From contig JAGQWR010000013.1 of NCBI GenBank assembly GCA_020437105.1, positions 1-64,000 on the forward strand: 64,000 nt of DNA, in the 5' to 3' direction. Position 1 is the stretch's first letter. Every line of letters starts with the position of its first letter. The translations under genes and the position numbers were made by a program. The notes beneath the pieces were generated by a model that saw only the letters and a program-made list of their open reading frames with translations, did not search any database and was not told the DNA's origin. This stretch comes from Saprospiraceae bacterium. Its GTDB lineage: Bacteria; Bacteroidota; Bacteroidia; Chitinophagales; Saprospiraceae. Below are positions 36,441 to 45,271 of this stretch, in pieces.

Positions 36441-38957
36441 ATGCTTCGAACTACTGCATATTTGATTGGCATATTATTGTTTTTCAGCACATCTCTTCAA
36501 GCTCAAAAACCAGACCAATATACATCTGCCGACCTGCACGCTGCCATTGCCAAACTCCAGGTTTTGGGATCTGCGCTGTTTGTAGCTGCGCATCCTGATG
36601 ATGAAAACACCCGAATGATCTCTTGGTTGTCGAATGAACGAAAAGTTAGAGCCGGATACCTTTCGCTTACAAGGGGCGATGGCGGACAAAACCTTATTGG
36701 TCCGGAGATCCAGGAATTGCTGGGTGTGATCCGAACACAGGAATTATTAGCGGCACGCCGAATCGATGGAGGCGAACAACTCTTCTCCCGGGCAAATGAT
36801 TTTGGGTACTCCAAACATCCGGATGAAACATTGGCTATCTGGAACAAGGATGAGGTGTTGGCAGATGCAGTATGGGCCATCCGAAAATTTCGGCCCGATA
36901 TTGTGATCAATCGATTTGATCATGAATCTGCCGGTAAAACCCACGGGCATCATACAGCCTCAGCTATAATCTCCTACCTCGCATTTGATTTGGCCGGTGA
37001 CCCGAATGCCTTTCCGGAGCAACTGGAATTTGTGGATACCTGGCAACCGCGGCGCCTTTTCCTGAATACCTCCTGGTGGTTTTATGGAAGCCGGGAAAAA
37101 TTCGCGGAAGCAGATAAAACAAACATGGTCGTACTGGATGTCGGTGTTTATTACCCCTGGATTGGAAAATCCAATACTGAAATTGCCGCAGAAAGCCGAT
37201 CTATGCACCAATGCCAGGGTATGGGCAACACGCCTGAGCGGGGATCCCAGTTGGAATACCTCGATTTGCTAAAAGGCGATCGGCCTGAAAATCCCGATGA
37301 TCCTTTTTCAGGAATCCCGACAGATTGGAGCAGATTAGAGGGCGGAGCACCAATCGGTGCCCTGTTACAGCAAATACAAGCTGAATTTGATTATTTCAAA
37401 CCCTATCTCAGCGTAGATAAACTGCTACAAGCGCGAAAAATGATCCAGGAAATTGAGGATGATTACTGGCGCAAGCTAAAACTGGGTGAAATTGATGAAA
37501 TCATTTATGGCTGCCTGGGCTTGTACCTGGACGCTACCGCTGCAAACCAAACAGCTACTCCCGGAGAACAGGTCACTCTAAAATTGGAAGCCATTAACCG
37601 CTCTCCCGTTTCCGTTTGGATAAATCACATCATTTATGAGCCAACCGAACGAGACAGTCTGCTTAAAATAGACCTCCTGCAAAACGAAAAACTGGCTTTC
37701 GAAACCGTTTTTTCTATTCCGGAAAATTTTGAATATACCAGTCCCTACTGGTTAGATAAACCAGGAACACTTGGGATGTATGCGGTGGAAGAGCAACAAC
37801 TTCGCGGACTCCCGGAAACCATTCGGGAAATCGCCGCCTCCTTTGAGTTAGTAATAGCCGGGGTACCTATTAAATATACCCGCACGGTTTCATTCAAACA
37901 AACCGACCCTGTTGACGGAGAAGTTTACAGCCCTTTTGAGATTCTTCCCAAAGCCTTTGTGTCGATTGCTGACCCGGTTTACGTTTTCGGGAATAGCGCT
38001 GCCAAACCGGTAGATGTGATCGTACGTGCCGGAATTGATCAATTGAGTGGCCGTGTCGAATTAGTTGTACCCGAAGGATGGCGAACAGACCCGCGCAGCT
38101 ATCCGGTAGATTTGGCCAAAAAAGGAGCAGAAAAAGCCTTCTCCTTTTCTCTGTTTCCGCCGGAAGGCGCCAGTGAAGCAGATATCCACGCACGGATAAT
38201 TACAGAAGATCAAACATTTGATCGGTCCTTAATCATCATAGATTATGACCACATTCCTACTCAGTCCATTTTATTACCCGCCAGCGCCCGGGCAGTAAAA
38301 GTAGATTTAAAGAAGGCTGGAGACCGGATTGCCTACATCATGGGGGCAGGTGATGAAATACCAGCCAGCTTGGAACAAATAGGCTATCAGGTGGATTTAC
38401 TGGAGGTAAATGACCTCACCCTGGATCAATTAAAGACATACGATGCGCTTATTCTCGGAGTGAGAGCATACAATACGATCGATCGAATCGAGTTTGCCCA
38501 GCCGCTTTTCATGCAATATGTGGAGCAGGGCGGCACAATGATCGTACAATTTAATACAGCGCACCGGCTTAAAGTACCCGGAGAAGAAATTGGACCTTAC
38601 CCGATAGAGGTATCACGGGATCGGGTTTCTGTGGAGGAAGCAGAAGTCAGACTCCTGGCGACAGATCATCCGGTGCTGAATACACCAAATAAGATCACAT
38701 CCGCTGATTTTAATGGCTGGATCCAGGAAAGAGGCTTGTACTTTTCGGATCAATGGGATGAGCACTATACGGCCATCCTTTCCAGCAATGATCCGGGTGA
38801 GCCAGCCAGGGATGGTGGCTTATTGGTAGCCCCTTACGGGGAAGGTTTTTACATCTATACCGGATATGCCTGGTTCCGCCAGCTGCCGGCAGGTGTTCCG
38901 GGAGCCTATCGCTTATTTACAAATCTCATTTCTCTGGGGCAAGACGAAAAACCATAA
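36441..38957 (+). CDS. Secreted PIG-L family deacetylase with long C-terminal extension
   Basis: 838 residues with a signal peptide (MLRTTAYLIGILLFFSTSLQAQ). The PIG-L/LmbE deacetylase domain at residues about 45-300 has the zinc motif AHPDDEN and the later HGHHTAS. Family enzymes remove acetyl groups from GlcNAc-type substrates. The long C-terminal part (about 380-838) includes beta-sandwich segments and an end resembling a class I glutamine-amidotransferase/ThuA-like fold (YDALILGVRAYNTID, GGTMIVQFNT). The substrate is unknown. The next genes, a 45-residue membrane protein and a symporter, suggest an exported deacetylase coupled to uptake of its product. Confidence 0.88.
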   Translation: MLRTTAYLIGILLFFSTSLQAQKPDQYTSADLHAAIAKLQVLGSALFVAAHPDDENTRMISWLSNERKVRAGYLSLTRGDGGQNLIGPEIQELLGVIRTQELLAARRIDGGEQLFSRANDFGYSKHPDETLAIWNKDEVLADAVWAIRKFRPDIVINRFDHESAGKTHGHHTASAIISYLAFDLAGDPNAFPEQLEFVDTWQPRRLFLNTSWWFYGSREKFAEADKTNMVVLDVGVYYPWIGKSNTEIAAESRSMHQCQGMGNTPERGSQLEYLDLLKGDRPENPDDPFSGIPTDWSRLEGGAPIGALLQQIQAEFDYFKPYLSVDKLLQARKMIQEIEDDYWRKLKLGEIDEIIYGCLGLYLDATAANQTATPGEQVTLKLEAINRSPVSVWINHIIYEPTERDSLLKIDLLQNEKLAFETVFSIPENFEYTSPYWLDKPGTLGMYAVEEQQLRGLPETIREIAASFELVIAGVPIKYTRTVSFKQTDPVDGEVYSPFEILPKAFVSIADPVYVFGNSAAKPVDVIVRAGIDQLSGRVELVVPEGWRTDPRSYPVDLAKKGAEKAFSFSLFPPEGASEADIHARIITEDQTFDRSLIIIDYDHIPTQSILLPASARAVKVDLKKAGDRIAYIMGAGDEIPASLEQIGYQVDLLEVNDLTLDQLKTYDALILGVRAYNTIDRIEFAQPLFMQYVEQGGTMIVQFNTAHRLKVPGEEIGPYPIEVSRDRVSVEEAEVRLLATDHPVLNTPNKITSADFNGWIQERGLYFSDQWDEHYTAILSSNDPGEPARDGGLLVAPYGEGFYIYTGYAWFRQLPAGVPGAYRLFTNLISLGQDEKP

Positions 38958-38959
38958 CC

Positions 38960-39097
38960 ATGACCAGAAATCGCCCGGAAATAAAAGATGATCCACCGCC
39001 TATAATGGGAACATGGCCAAGACTGTATGCCTTGGTGCTGTTCTGCCATGCGATCATCATTGCCTTGTTTTACCTACTTACCAAAATGTATTCGTGA
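38960..39097 (+). CDS. 45-residue single-helix membrane protein between PIG-L and symporter genes
   Basis: An ATG at 38960, two bases after the PIG-L stop, opens a 45-codon frame ending with TGA at 39095-39097. The protein begins MTRNRPEIKDDPPPIMGTWP, followed by one membrane helix (YALVLFCHAIIIALFYLLT). The N-in orientation is suggested by charges. Position, helix and short spacing argue for a real gene. Such mini-proteins often precede sodium:solute symporters and may be a small subunit, but that is inference. Confidence 0.7.
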   Translation: MTRNRPEIKDDPPPIMGTWPRLYALVLFCHAIIIALFYLLTKMYS

Positions 39098-39140
39098 GTT
39101 TCCCTAACCGGAAATTTATATTGGATCAAAAGCACACCCT

Positions 39141-40844
39141 ATGCACCTATTAGATTGGCTCATCATGTTGGGCACCCTTCTGGGAATTGTGGCTTACGGC
39201 ATCTGGAAGACCCGAAACGTGAATAATGTCCGTTCCTATCTATTAGGGGATAAGGACCTTCCCTGGTGGACTATCGGCTTATCTATTATGGCCACGCAGG
39301 CAAGTGCGATTACCTTCCTCTCTACTCCCGGACAGGCCTATGAGGATGGGATGCGCTTTGCGCAGTTTTACTTTGGGATGCCTATTGCAATGGTTATTCT
39401 GGCCATCTTTTTTCTGCCTATCTACTATCGGCTAAACGTTTATACGGCCTACGAATATCTGGAGGGACGATTTGACCTGAAAACGCGCAGTTTAACGGCA
39501 ATCTTTTTTCTGCTGCAACGCGGCATGGCTGCCGGTATCACGATTTATGCACCAGCCATTATTTTGTCCTCGATTTTGGAGATTCCCTTATTATTTACCA
39601 ATCTCTTTATTGGTGTCATTGTGATTGTCTATACGATGTTGGGCGGTACAAAGGCAGTTAGTGTGACCCAGAAGCAACAGATGATCGTGATTCTGACCGG
39701 GATGTTTGCGGCAGCAATCATACTTGTTTTCAAGTTGCCCAAGGATGTTGGTTTTGGGGATGCGGTGGCTGTCGCCGGAAAAATGGGTAAATTAAACGTT
39801 GTTGACTTTGAATTTAACCTCAATGAACGCTATAATTTCTGGTCGGGTATATTGGGGGGCACCTTCCTTTTCCTTTCCTATTTTGGCACCGACCAATCGC
39901 AGGTACAGCGCTATTTGTCCGGAAAATCACTTTCCGAAAGCCGGCTGGGTTTGCTTTTCAATGGCCTGATCAAAGTTCCTATGCAGTTTTTGGTGCTCTT
40001 TGTTGGCATCCTGGTTTTTGTATTCTACCAGTTTGTGCAGCCGCCACTACACTTCAATCAGGCAAATGTAAAGGTGGTAGAATCGTCTGAATACGCTGCC
40101 GATTACCAGGCCCTGGAAGCGCAGCACTCCGAAATTTACCAGCTAAAAGAAACGGAAATACGAAATTTGATTACCGCGATCAATGCGGAAGATGAAATAG
40201 CCATTACAAGCCATCAATCGACAATACAGGGTTTACTCGACCAGGATATCCAGGTTCGAAAAGAGGCGAAGGAGGTTATTAAACAGGCTAATCCGGATTT
40301 GGAAACGCAGGATGATGACTATGTCTTTATCTCCTTCGTTATGAAATATTTACCTATTGGGATGGTCGGGTTGATACTTGCCGTGATATTTTCCGCTGCC
40401 ATGTCCTCTACTGCTTCCGAATTAAATGCACTGGCTACCACCACTATTGTCGATTTGTACAGAAGATCCATCAGTCCCGAACAATCCGATCAGCACTATT
40501 TATTCATGTCTAAATTAATGACCGTTTTATGGGGGATACTGGCACTTAGTTTTGCTATGGTCGCCCCCTTGGCAGACAATCTGATTGAGTTTGTCAATAT
40601 CATTGGCTCCCTCTTTTACGGCACTATTCTGGGTGTTTTTCTGGTAGCCTTTTTCATGAAACAGGTAAATGGACGAGCAGTTTTTTGGGCAGCCATTTGT
40701 GGAGAGTTAATGATCGTTTTTATTTTCTGGCTGACTCGTTTCGGTTATTTGGATTTGGCTTATCTGTGGCTGAATCTCATCGGCTGCATATTAGTTATGC
40801 TTTATGCCGGGTTCTTTAATTTCCTGAATAAGAAACTGGGCTAA
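39141..40844 (+). CDS. Sodium:solute symporter (SSS family)
   Basis: 567 residues, about 13 membrane helices. SSS landmarks are the N-terminal GDKDLPWWTIGLSIMATQASAITFLSTPG region, YTMLGGTKAVSVTQKQQ, and the DQSQVQRYLSGKS stretch. A hydrophilic insertion of about 90 residues, rich in Glu, Gln and Ala and coiled-coil-like, lies at about residues 300-395 (ALEAQHSEIYQLKETEIRNL). It probably imports a sugar, sialic acid or similar solute with Na+. It is third in a PIG-L / small membrane protein / symporter run, so the substrate may be the deacetylated product. Confidence 0.92.
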   Translation: MHLLDWLIMLGTLLGIVAYGIWKTRNVNNVRSYLLGDKDLPWWTIGLSIMATQASAITFLSTPGQAYEDGMRFAQFYFGMPIAMVILAIFFLPIYYRLNVYTAYEYLEGRFDLKTRSLTAIFFLLQRGMAAGITIYAPAIILSSILEIPLLFTNLFIGVIVIVYTMLGGTKAVSVTQKQQMIVILTGMFAAAIILVFKLPKDVGFGDAVAVAGKMGKLNVVDFEFNLNERYNFWSGILGGTFLFLSYFGTDQSQVQRYLSGKSLSESRLGLLFNGLIKVPMQFLVLFVGILVFVFYQFVQPPLHFNQANVKVVESSEYAADYQALEAQHSEIYQLKETEIRNLITAINAEDEIAITSHQSTIQGLLDQDIQVRKEAKEVIKQANPDLETQDDDYVFISFVMKYLPIGMVGLILAVIFSAAMSSTASELNALATTTIVDLYRRSISPEQSDQHYLFMSKLMTVLWGILALSFAMVAPLADNLIEFVNIIGSLFYGTILGVFLVAFFMKQVNGRAVFWAAICGELMIVFIFWLTRFGYLDLAYLWLNLIGCILVMLYAGFFNFLNKKLG

Positions 40845-40865
40845 GAAGTTTCAGCGCATAAAAGT

Positions 40866-40913
40866 ATGAGTCATCCCGAATTTCAGATCGCTCTAAAATT
40901 CGGAATGACTCAT
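40866..40913. terminator. Bidirectional terminator between symporter and DUF2911 genes
   Basis: An 18-base stem (ATGAGTCATCCCGAATTT / AAATTCGGAATGACTCAT, one mismatch) encloses a loop of about 12 bases in the 78-base gap between convergent genes. T-runs are short, so strength is uncertain. Confidence 0.65.
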
Positions 40914-40922
40914 GTTTATTGT

Positions 40923-41837
40923 TTAATTACTCTTAGCCTCTTCTTTCATTTTTTTACCACCTGGAGCTGGCTTGCCACCTTTCATAGCAGACCATTCTGC
41001 AATGGATTTTTCGTTCATACGAACATAGTCCTGGTTACCTGCTTCCTGTGCCATTGCTTTAGACTTTTCTGCTGCTGCAATAGCTTCCGGGTAACGACCC
41101 AACTCGGCCAGGATCAAAGATTCGCGACGCAATTGCCAAAATTTGGCATCCATCTCATTTGCTTTTTTAATCCATACCAAAGCCTGATTCATATCCTTTT
41201 TGGCATCGTAGTAGTATGAAGCTGCCGTGTAATAGTCACGTGCTGATGTTCCAGCCATTGCTTTTTCAATGTCAGCCATAACTTTGCTGTCAACGTCAAC
41301 TTCAATCGGAATAGCTACCCGGGTGTTTTCCCAAAGAATACCTAAGGTGGCACCAGAATTACTCAGGTTTCCAATTGAAATAGTGAATGACTCATATGTC
41401 ATATCCATTTTGAAAGACTTCACGGTAATACGTGCTGCTTCCTCTGACTCCATATACTCCGGCGGTGTTCCCCAGTGTGTAATATCTTTGTAAAGGATGA
41501 TCGTCCATTCGGTAGCATCCGGGATCGTATATAATGCATACTTACCTGCTGGCACCGCAACTCCGCCAAATTTCACCTCATCGCTGAAGCTGATTTTTGT
41601 TGAAGCATTTGCACCTGTACGCCACAATTCACCGAAAGGTACTAATCCGTCTGCAGCAAAAATGGTACGTCCTTTCATTCCCGGACGAGAGTATTCAACT
41701 TCAACATCTGTCAGTCCAACTTTTTGAATCAATGTGGAAGAGGGACTTGGAGCAGGAGTAGTGATTTGAGCCTGCATCGTTACAGCACTCAGAAGAAAGC
41801 AGGCAATAGCCAGCGTAAACGTCATCGTTTTCTTCAT
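40923..41837 (-). CDS. Secreted DUF2911-domain protein
   Basis: I place the start at 41837 (MKKTMTFTLAIACFLLSAVTMQAQ, a signal peptide), giving 304 residues. DUF2911 covers about residues 30-175 (VEYSRPGMKGRTIF, PFGELWRTGANASTKISF, VPAGKYALYTIPD, TEWTIILYKD). The domain is common in Bacteroidota and has no known function. The C-terminal 120 residues are helical and TPR-like (ALVWIKKANEMDAKFWQLRRESLILAELG, in two helices), with a Lys/Pro-rich tail. It is probably periplasmic; there is no sorting domain. Confidence 0.9.
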   Translation of the reverse strand: MKKTMTFTLAIACFLLSAVTMQAQITTPAPSPSSTLIQKVGLTDVEVEYSRPGMKGRTIFAADGLVPFGELWRTGANASTKISFSDEVKFGGVAVPAGKYALYTIPDATEWTIILYKDITHWGTPPEYMESEEAARITVKSFKMDMTYESFTISIGNLSNSGATLGILWENTRVAIPIEVDVDSKVMADIEKAMAGTSARDYYTAASYYYDAKKDMNQALVWIKKANEMDAKFWQLRRESLILAELGRYPEAIAAAEKSKAMAQEAGNQDYVRMNEKSIAEWSAMKGGKPAPGGKKMKEEAKSN

Positions 41838-41993
41838 CTTACGTTTGGTTTTGTTAAAATAATTTTGACCCACGAAATTAATTAGATTGGGCCGTTTAAT
41901 ATCACAAACCCTCCAGAGTGACCAATTGTTTAACGTTTTCTTAAATGTTCATACATTAATTCAGGCCTGTTCCTTAACTTTTATCATCCGATC

Positions 41994-44900
41994 CTATCGA
42001 ATAAGCAGCAAATCACCGGAAACTTCTTCCGAAATGCCCTCCAATGTATAAACCGCTCGCCAGGCAAAAACATCCGAACTTGCCGGCTTATCGCCGATTT
42101 TACCGTCCCAACGGATATCCGGATCATCAGATTCAAACACCAATCCACCCCAGCGATTAAAAACCAATAGCCTGTAATCCTCCGGTCTGCAATTGTAAAA
42201 CACACCAAATGTCTCGTTTAAGCCATCGTCGTTCGGACTGAATGCATTTGGGAAGAAAAGGTTACAGGGTTCAGATGCTACACATAAATCTATTTCTAAT
42301 TCCAATTGAGCATCCCAGGAACAACCAGAAGTATCAGTCACCTGCAAGGCCACAAACAAATTACCCGGCTCCGTAAGTAAATAGACCAACGGGGTTCCGG
42401 AAACAGGAGCATTCGTACCAATAGTCCATTCAAAAATATCCGGATCCGGAATGTCCGTTTCAGCCGACAGGGTCAGGATCGAATCCACGCATAAACTGCC
42501 TTCGGAACTAATTGCTACTTCATACGGAAATAAACAGGGATCCAGGCAAGGGGCAATTTCAATTTGCGTACTTCCATAAAAAGTACAGCCCTCAAAGGTA
42601 AGGCCGGTTAAGATGATTGTATAACTTCCAGCGTTCTCGTATATGTATGTAGGGTCATCCTCAATACTGGTTCCGCTATCTCCAAAATCCCAGCTAAAGG
42701 TAGCCGGATTTAAAAAGCCGGTGCTCGTAAATTCAATCTCCGAGCCGGCACACAACTCTCCCACATAAAGCACTGCTATGGCAAAGGGCTCAAATTTGCA
42801 GGGGTCGCAATTCTTGATGATTAATGAAATCACTTCCTCATATGTACATCCATCTGAATCTGTGACCGTTAAACTGAGTTCGTAAGTACCTTCCTCTAAA
42901 AAAACAATGGAAATACTCGGATCAGTAGAAGTCGGACCATTAGAAAATTCCCAAAAATAATCCACCAACGGGGCACTTGTTTCTGCATAAAAAGTGATCA
43001 ATGAGTCTATACAGGTTTCTCCGCTCCAGCTAATATCCAGGTTCGGGGGGTTAATACAAGGGTCACCACAATCATCAAAGATTTCAAATTCGAGCGTACC
43101 AAAATAGTCGCAAGATGGAAAGGAAAAAGCCGTAAAGGTAACGGTGTATATACCCGGCATCGAAAAGGACAAATCAACACTTTCCTCAAATAAGAATACA
43201 TCCCCGGATGAAAAAGTCCATTCAATGGTAAATGGTGGATTATTCGGATCAAATACAGCAGAAGTGTAAAAGGTCAGCACCGAATCCACACAGGGCGTTC
43301 CGTCAAAAAATATCGTAATATCTCCTGCCCCCAGGCAGGGATCCATACAATCAGGTACTTCAATTTCCAGACTCGTAGAAAATTGGCAGTTGTATTGGTC
43401 TATAACTACAAGCGTCACAGTATATATCCCCTGGGTCAGATAGGTATAAGATGGATTTGCTAAGCTTGACACTCCCCCATCGCCAAAATCCCAGGAATAG
43501 GATGCAAAGGATAGTGCCGGAGAAAAACTAAACTCCAGTCCGGTGCAGGGCTGCCCGGTGTACGCAATTTGCAATTCCGGGTCAAGTACGCAAGGCTCTT
43601 CCGGACAATCGAAGATTTCAATCTCCAGACTCGTACTTCCAAATGTACCGTCTGAAAACACAACGGTTAGAGTCACTGTATATACTCCCGGATTACTGTA
43701 GGAGATCTCCGGGTTTGCTAAATTAGATTGTTGGTTGTCACCGAAATCCCAATCATACCCTAATATCGAAATCGCGCTGGACACCGAAAAACTTAACAAA
43801 GAGTCTATACAAAACAGGCCTTCTACCTCAATGTCCAGACAGAGCAGATCCACCTGGTTAATTTCCTGATAGCCCAAATTACTGGTATAACCATCGTAAT
43901 CTCCAAAACCATATTGGATTCCGTTAAACGGAACCAAACTACTGATAAAATGCTCGCCGGGCGTCAGCGGAATTTGAGCATAAGAATAAAGCGGATCCCC
44001 AGGAAAAGGCGAAAATTGTCCGGCTATAGAGAATCCATCCAATGCAATGCCCGAAATTCCTGAAGTTTCAAGGGCTATATTAATATAATGTACTGCGATA
44101 TAATTGGCCCCGGAATTTGGAGGACCCTCCGGACAAAAAACCCGAATGGAACTTAACTGCCGATTTGCCGGAAACAACTGCAGCATATTCGGATCGCCAA
44201 AACCGGATGGATTGCAATCCTGACTGGAATTAAACTGCGCCATCGAAATTGGCCCGGTGGCAGAAACAATGGTTGGCTGACTGATTGTTGTACTAAAAGA
44301 CTCCCCCGCATCAAGCATTGCCACTAATTCACAATCAAAGAAAACGTCTGTATTATCTTCAGCTGCCAGGATTAAAACCGGGTCTGCGCCCTGATTAAAA
44401 AACGGCACAAAATGATACAAGTCTGTCCATTGATCAACAGGTTGTGCCTGATCGTAAACATGGCTGTCTGCTCCTCCCGTACAAGGACCAATATTGGCTT
44501 GTTGTGCGCCCGAAAAAACAGCCAGATCAATGCCACTTAAACTGGTAATTTGAGTACCTGTCAGATCGCCAATGGCTTTCACCTGAAAGGATTCTCCCTC
44601 ATCCAGAACGACCGTAAACGGAACTCCTGGCTGCTGCAGGCCAAAAGTAAATGTGGTTGGAATAATTTCAATTTCGTTGTTATCTGCTGTACTTACGATT
44701 ACAAATTCGGACGGGGAGGAACCATCAAAATCAGAATAACAACTCACAATGTATTCGCTTCCTAATTCCGCTTCGGTAAGCAATCGGGTAGATTCTGTAA
44801 AAAAGAGTCGAAAATGGACCGCGTTTATATATACCGGTTCATCTGTTGTGATCCGAATGCCTTTGCTATCAATAAATTCGGAGCCTTCAGAATACCAAAG

Positions 44901-45155
44901 GGCAGCCGGCAACTCGATGGACGTAACACTTGCAGCATTTGCCGTAAAGGGAATACTTAAGCCGGTGGCCGGAACCTCTATCACTCCATCTGTGGCAGTG
45001 ATCGCATCAATCTGAAATACGAAGGTAGGCGGACCATTAAAGGCGAGATCGAGGTTCTCCATAAAGGCACACCAAAACGTGGTGCCATAGGTGCCCTGGG
45101 CGCTGGAAAAAGTAGCCAAAAAAAGAAGAAAAAAGAGAAGCGGCGAATGTTTCAT
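41994..45155 (-). CDS. Giant secreted IgGFc-binding/PKD protein with T9SS type B (gliding-associated) domain
   Basis: The start at 45155 (MKHSPLLFFLLFLATFSSAQ) gives 1053 residues. Residues about 20-400 resemble the IgGFc-binding N-terminal domain (GTTFWCAFMEN, ITTDEPVYINAVHF, FNSSQDCNPSGFGDP). About six PKD-like repeats follow (YDWDFGDNQQSN, YSWDFGDGGVSS, FSWDFGDSGTS and others), each with paired Cys. The last 85 residues are the type B domain (FFPNAFSPNDDGLNETF, VFNRWGGLVFES, DVFAWRAVYT). It is probably a surface adhesin exported by the T9SS; type B proteins need a PorP/SprF-like partner in known systems. Confidence 0.92.
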   Translation of the reverse strand: MKHSPLLFFLLFLATFSSAQGTYGTTFWCAFMENLDLAFNGPPTFVFQIDAITATDGVIEVPATGLSIPFTANAASVTSIELPAALWYSEGSEFIDSKGIRITTDEPVYINAVHFRLFFTESTRLLTEAELGSEYIVSCYSDFDGSSPSEFVIVSTADNNEIEIIPTTFTFGLQQPGVPFTVVLDEGESFQVKAIGDLTGTQITSLSGIDLAVFSGAQQANIGPCTGGADSHVYDQAQPVDQWTDLYHFVPFFNQGADPVLILAAEDNTDVFFDCELVAMLDAGESFSTTISQPTIVSATGPISMAQFNSSQDCNPSGFGDPNMLQLFPANRQLSSIRVFCPEGPPNSGANYIAVHYINIALETSGISGIALDGFSIAGQFSPFPGDPLYSYAQIPLTPGEHFISSLVPFNGIQYGFGDYDGYTSNLGYQEINQVDLLCLDIEVEGLFCIDSLLSFSVSSAISILGYDWDFGDNQQSNLANPEISYSNPGVYTVTLTVVFSDGTFGSTSLEIEIFDCPEEPCVLDPELQIAYTGQPCTGLEFSFSPALSFASYSWDFGDGGVSSLANPSYTYLTQGIYTVTLVVIDQYNCQFSTSLEIEVPDCMDPCLGAGDITIFFDGTPCVDSVLTFYTSAVFDPNNPPFTIEWTFSSGDVFLFEESVDLSFSMPGIYTVTFTAFSFPSCDYFGTLEFEIFDDCGDPCINPPNLDISWSGETCIDSLITFYAETSAPLVDYFWEFSNGPTSTDPSISIVFLEEGTYELSLTVTDSDGCTYEEVISLIIKNCDPCKFEPFAIAVLYVGELCAGSEIEFTSTGFLNPATFSWDFGDSGTSIEDDPTYIYENAGSYTIILTGLTFEGCTFYGSTQIEIAPCLDPCLFPYEVAISSEGSLCVDSILTLSAETDIPDPDIFEWTIGTNAPVSGTPLVYLLTEPGNLFVALQVTDTSGCSWDAQLELEIDLCVASEPCNLFFPNAFSPNDDGLNETFGVFYNCRPEDYRLLVFNRWGGLVFESDDPDIRWDGKIGDKPASSDVFAWRAVYTLEGISEEVSGDLLLIR

Positions 45156-45271
45156 GAATTGGGGTTTTATAAGTACCCCTCTAAAATCATCAATCCTTTT
45201 TATTTGGTTTGAGATTTTGCGCCCTTTTTTTTGCAACCTGTTGAGCAAAGGAGATTGAGCAGAAAGCGATA

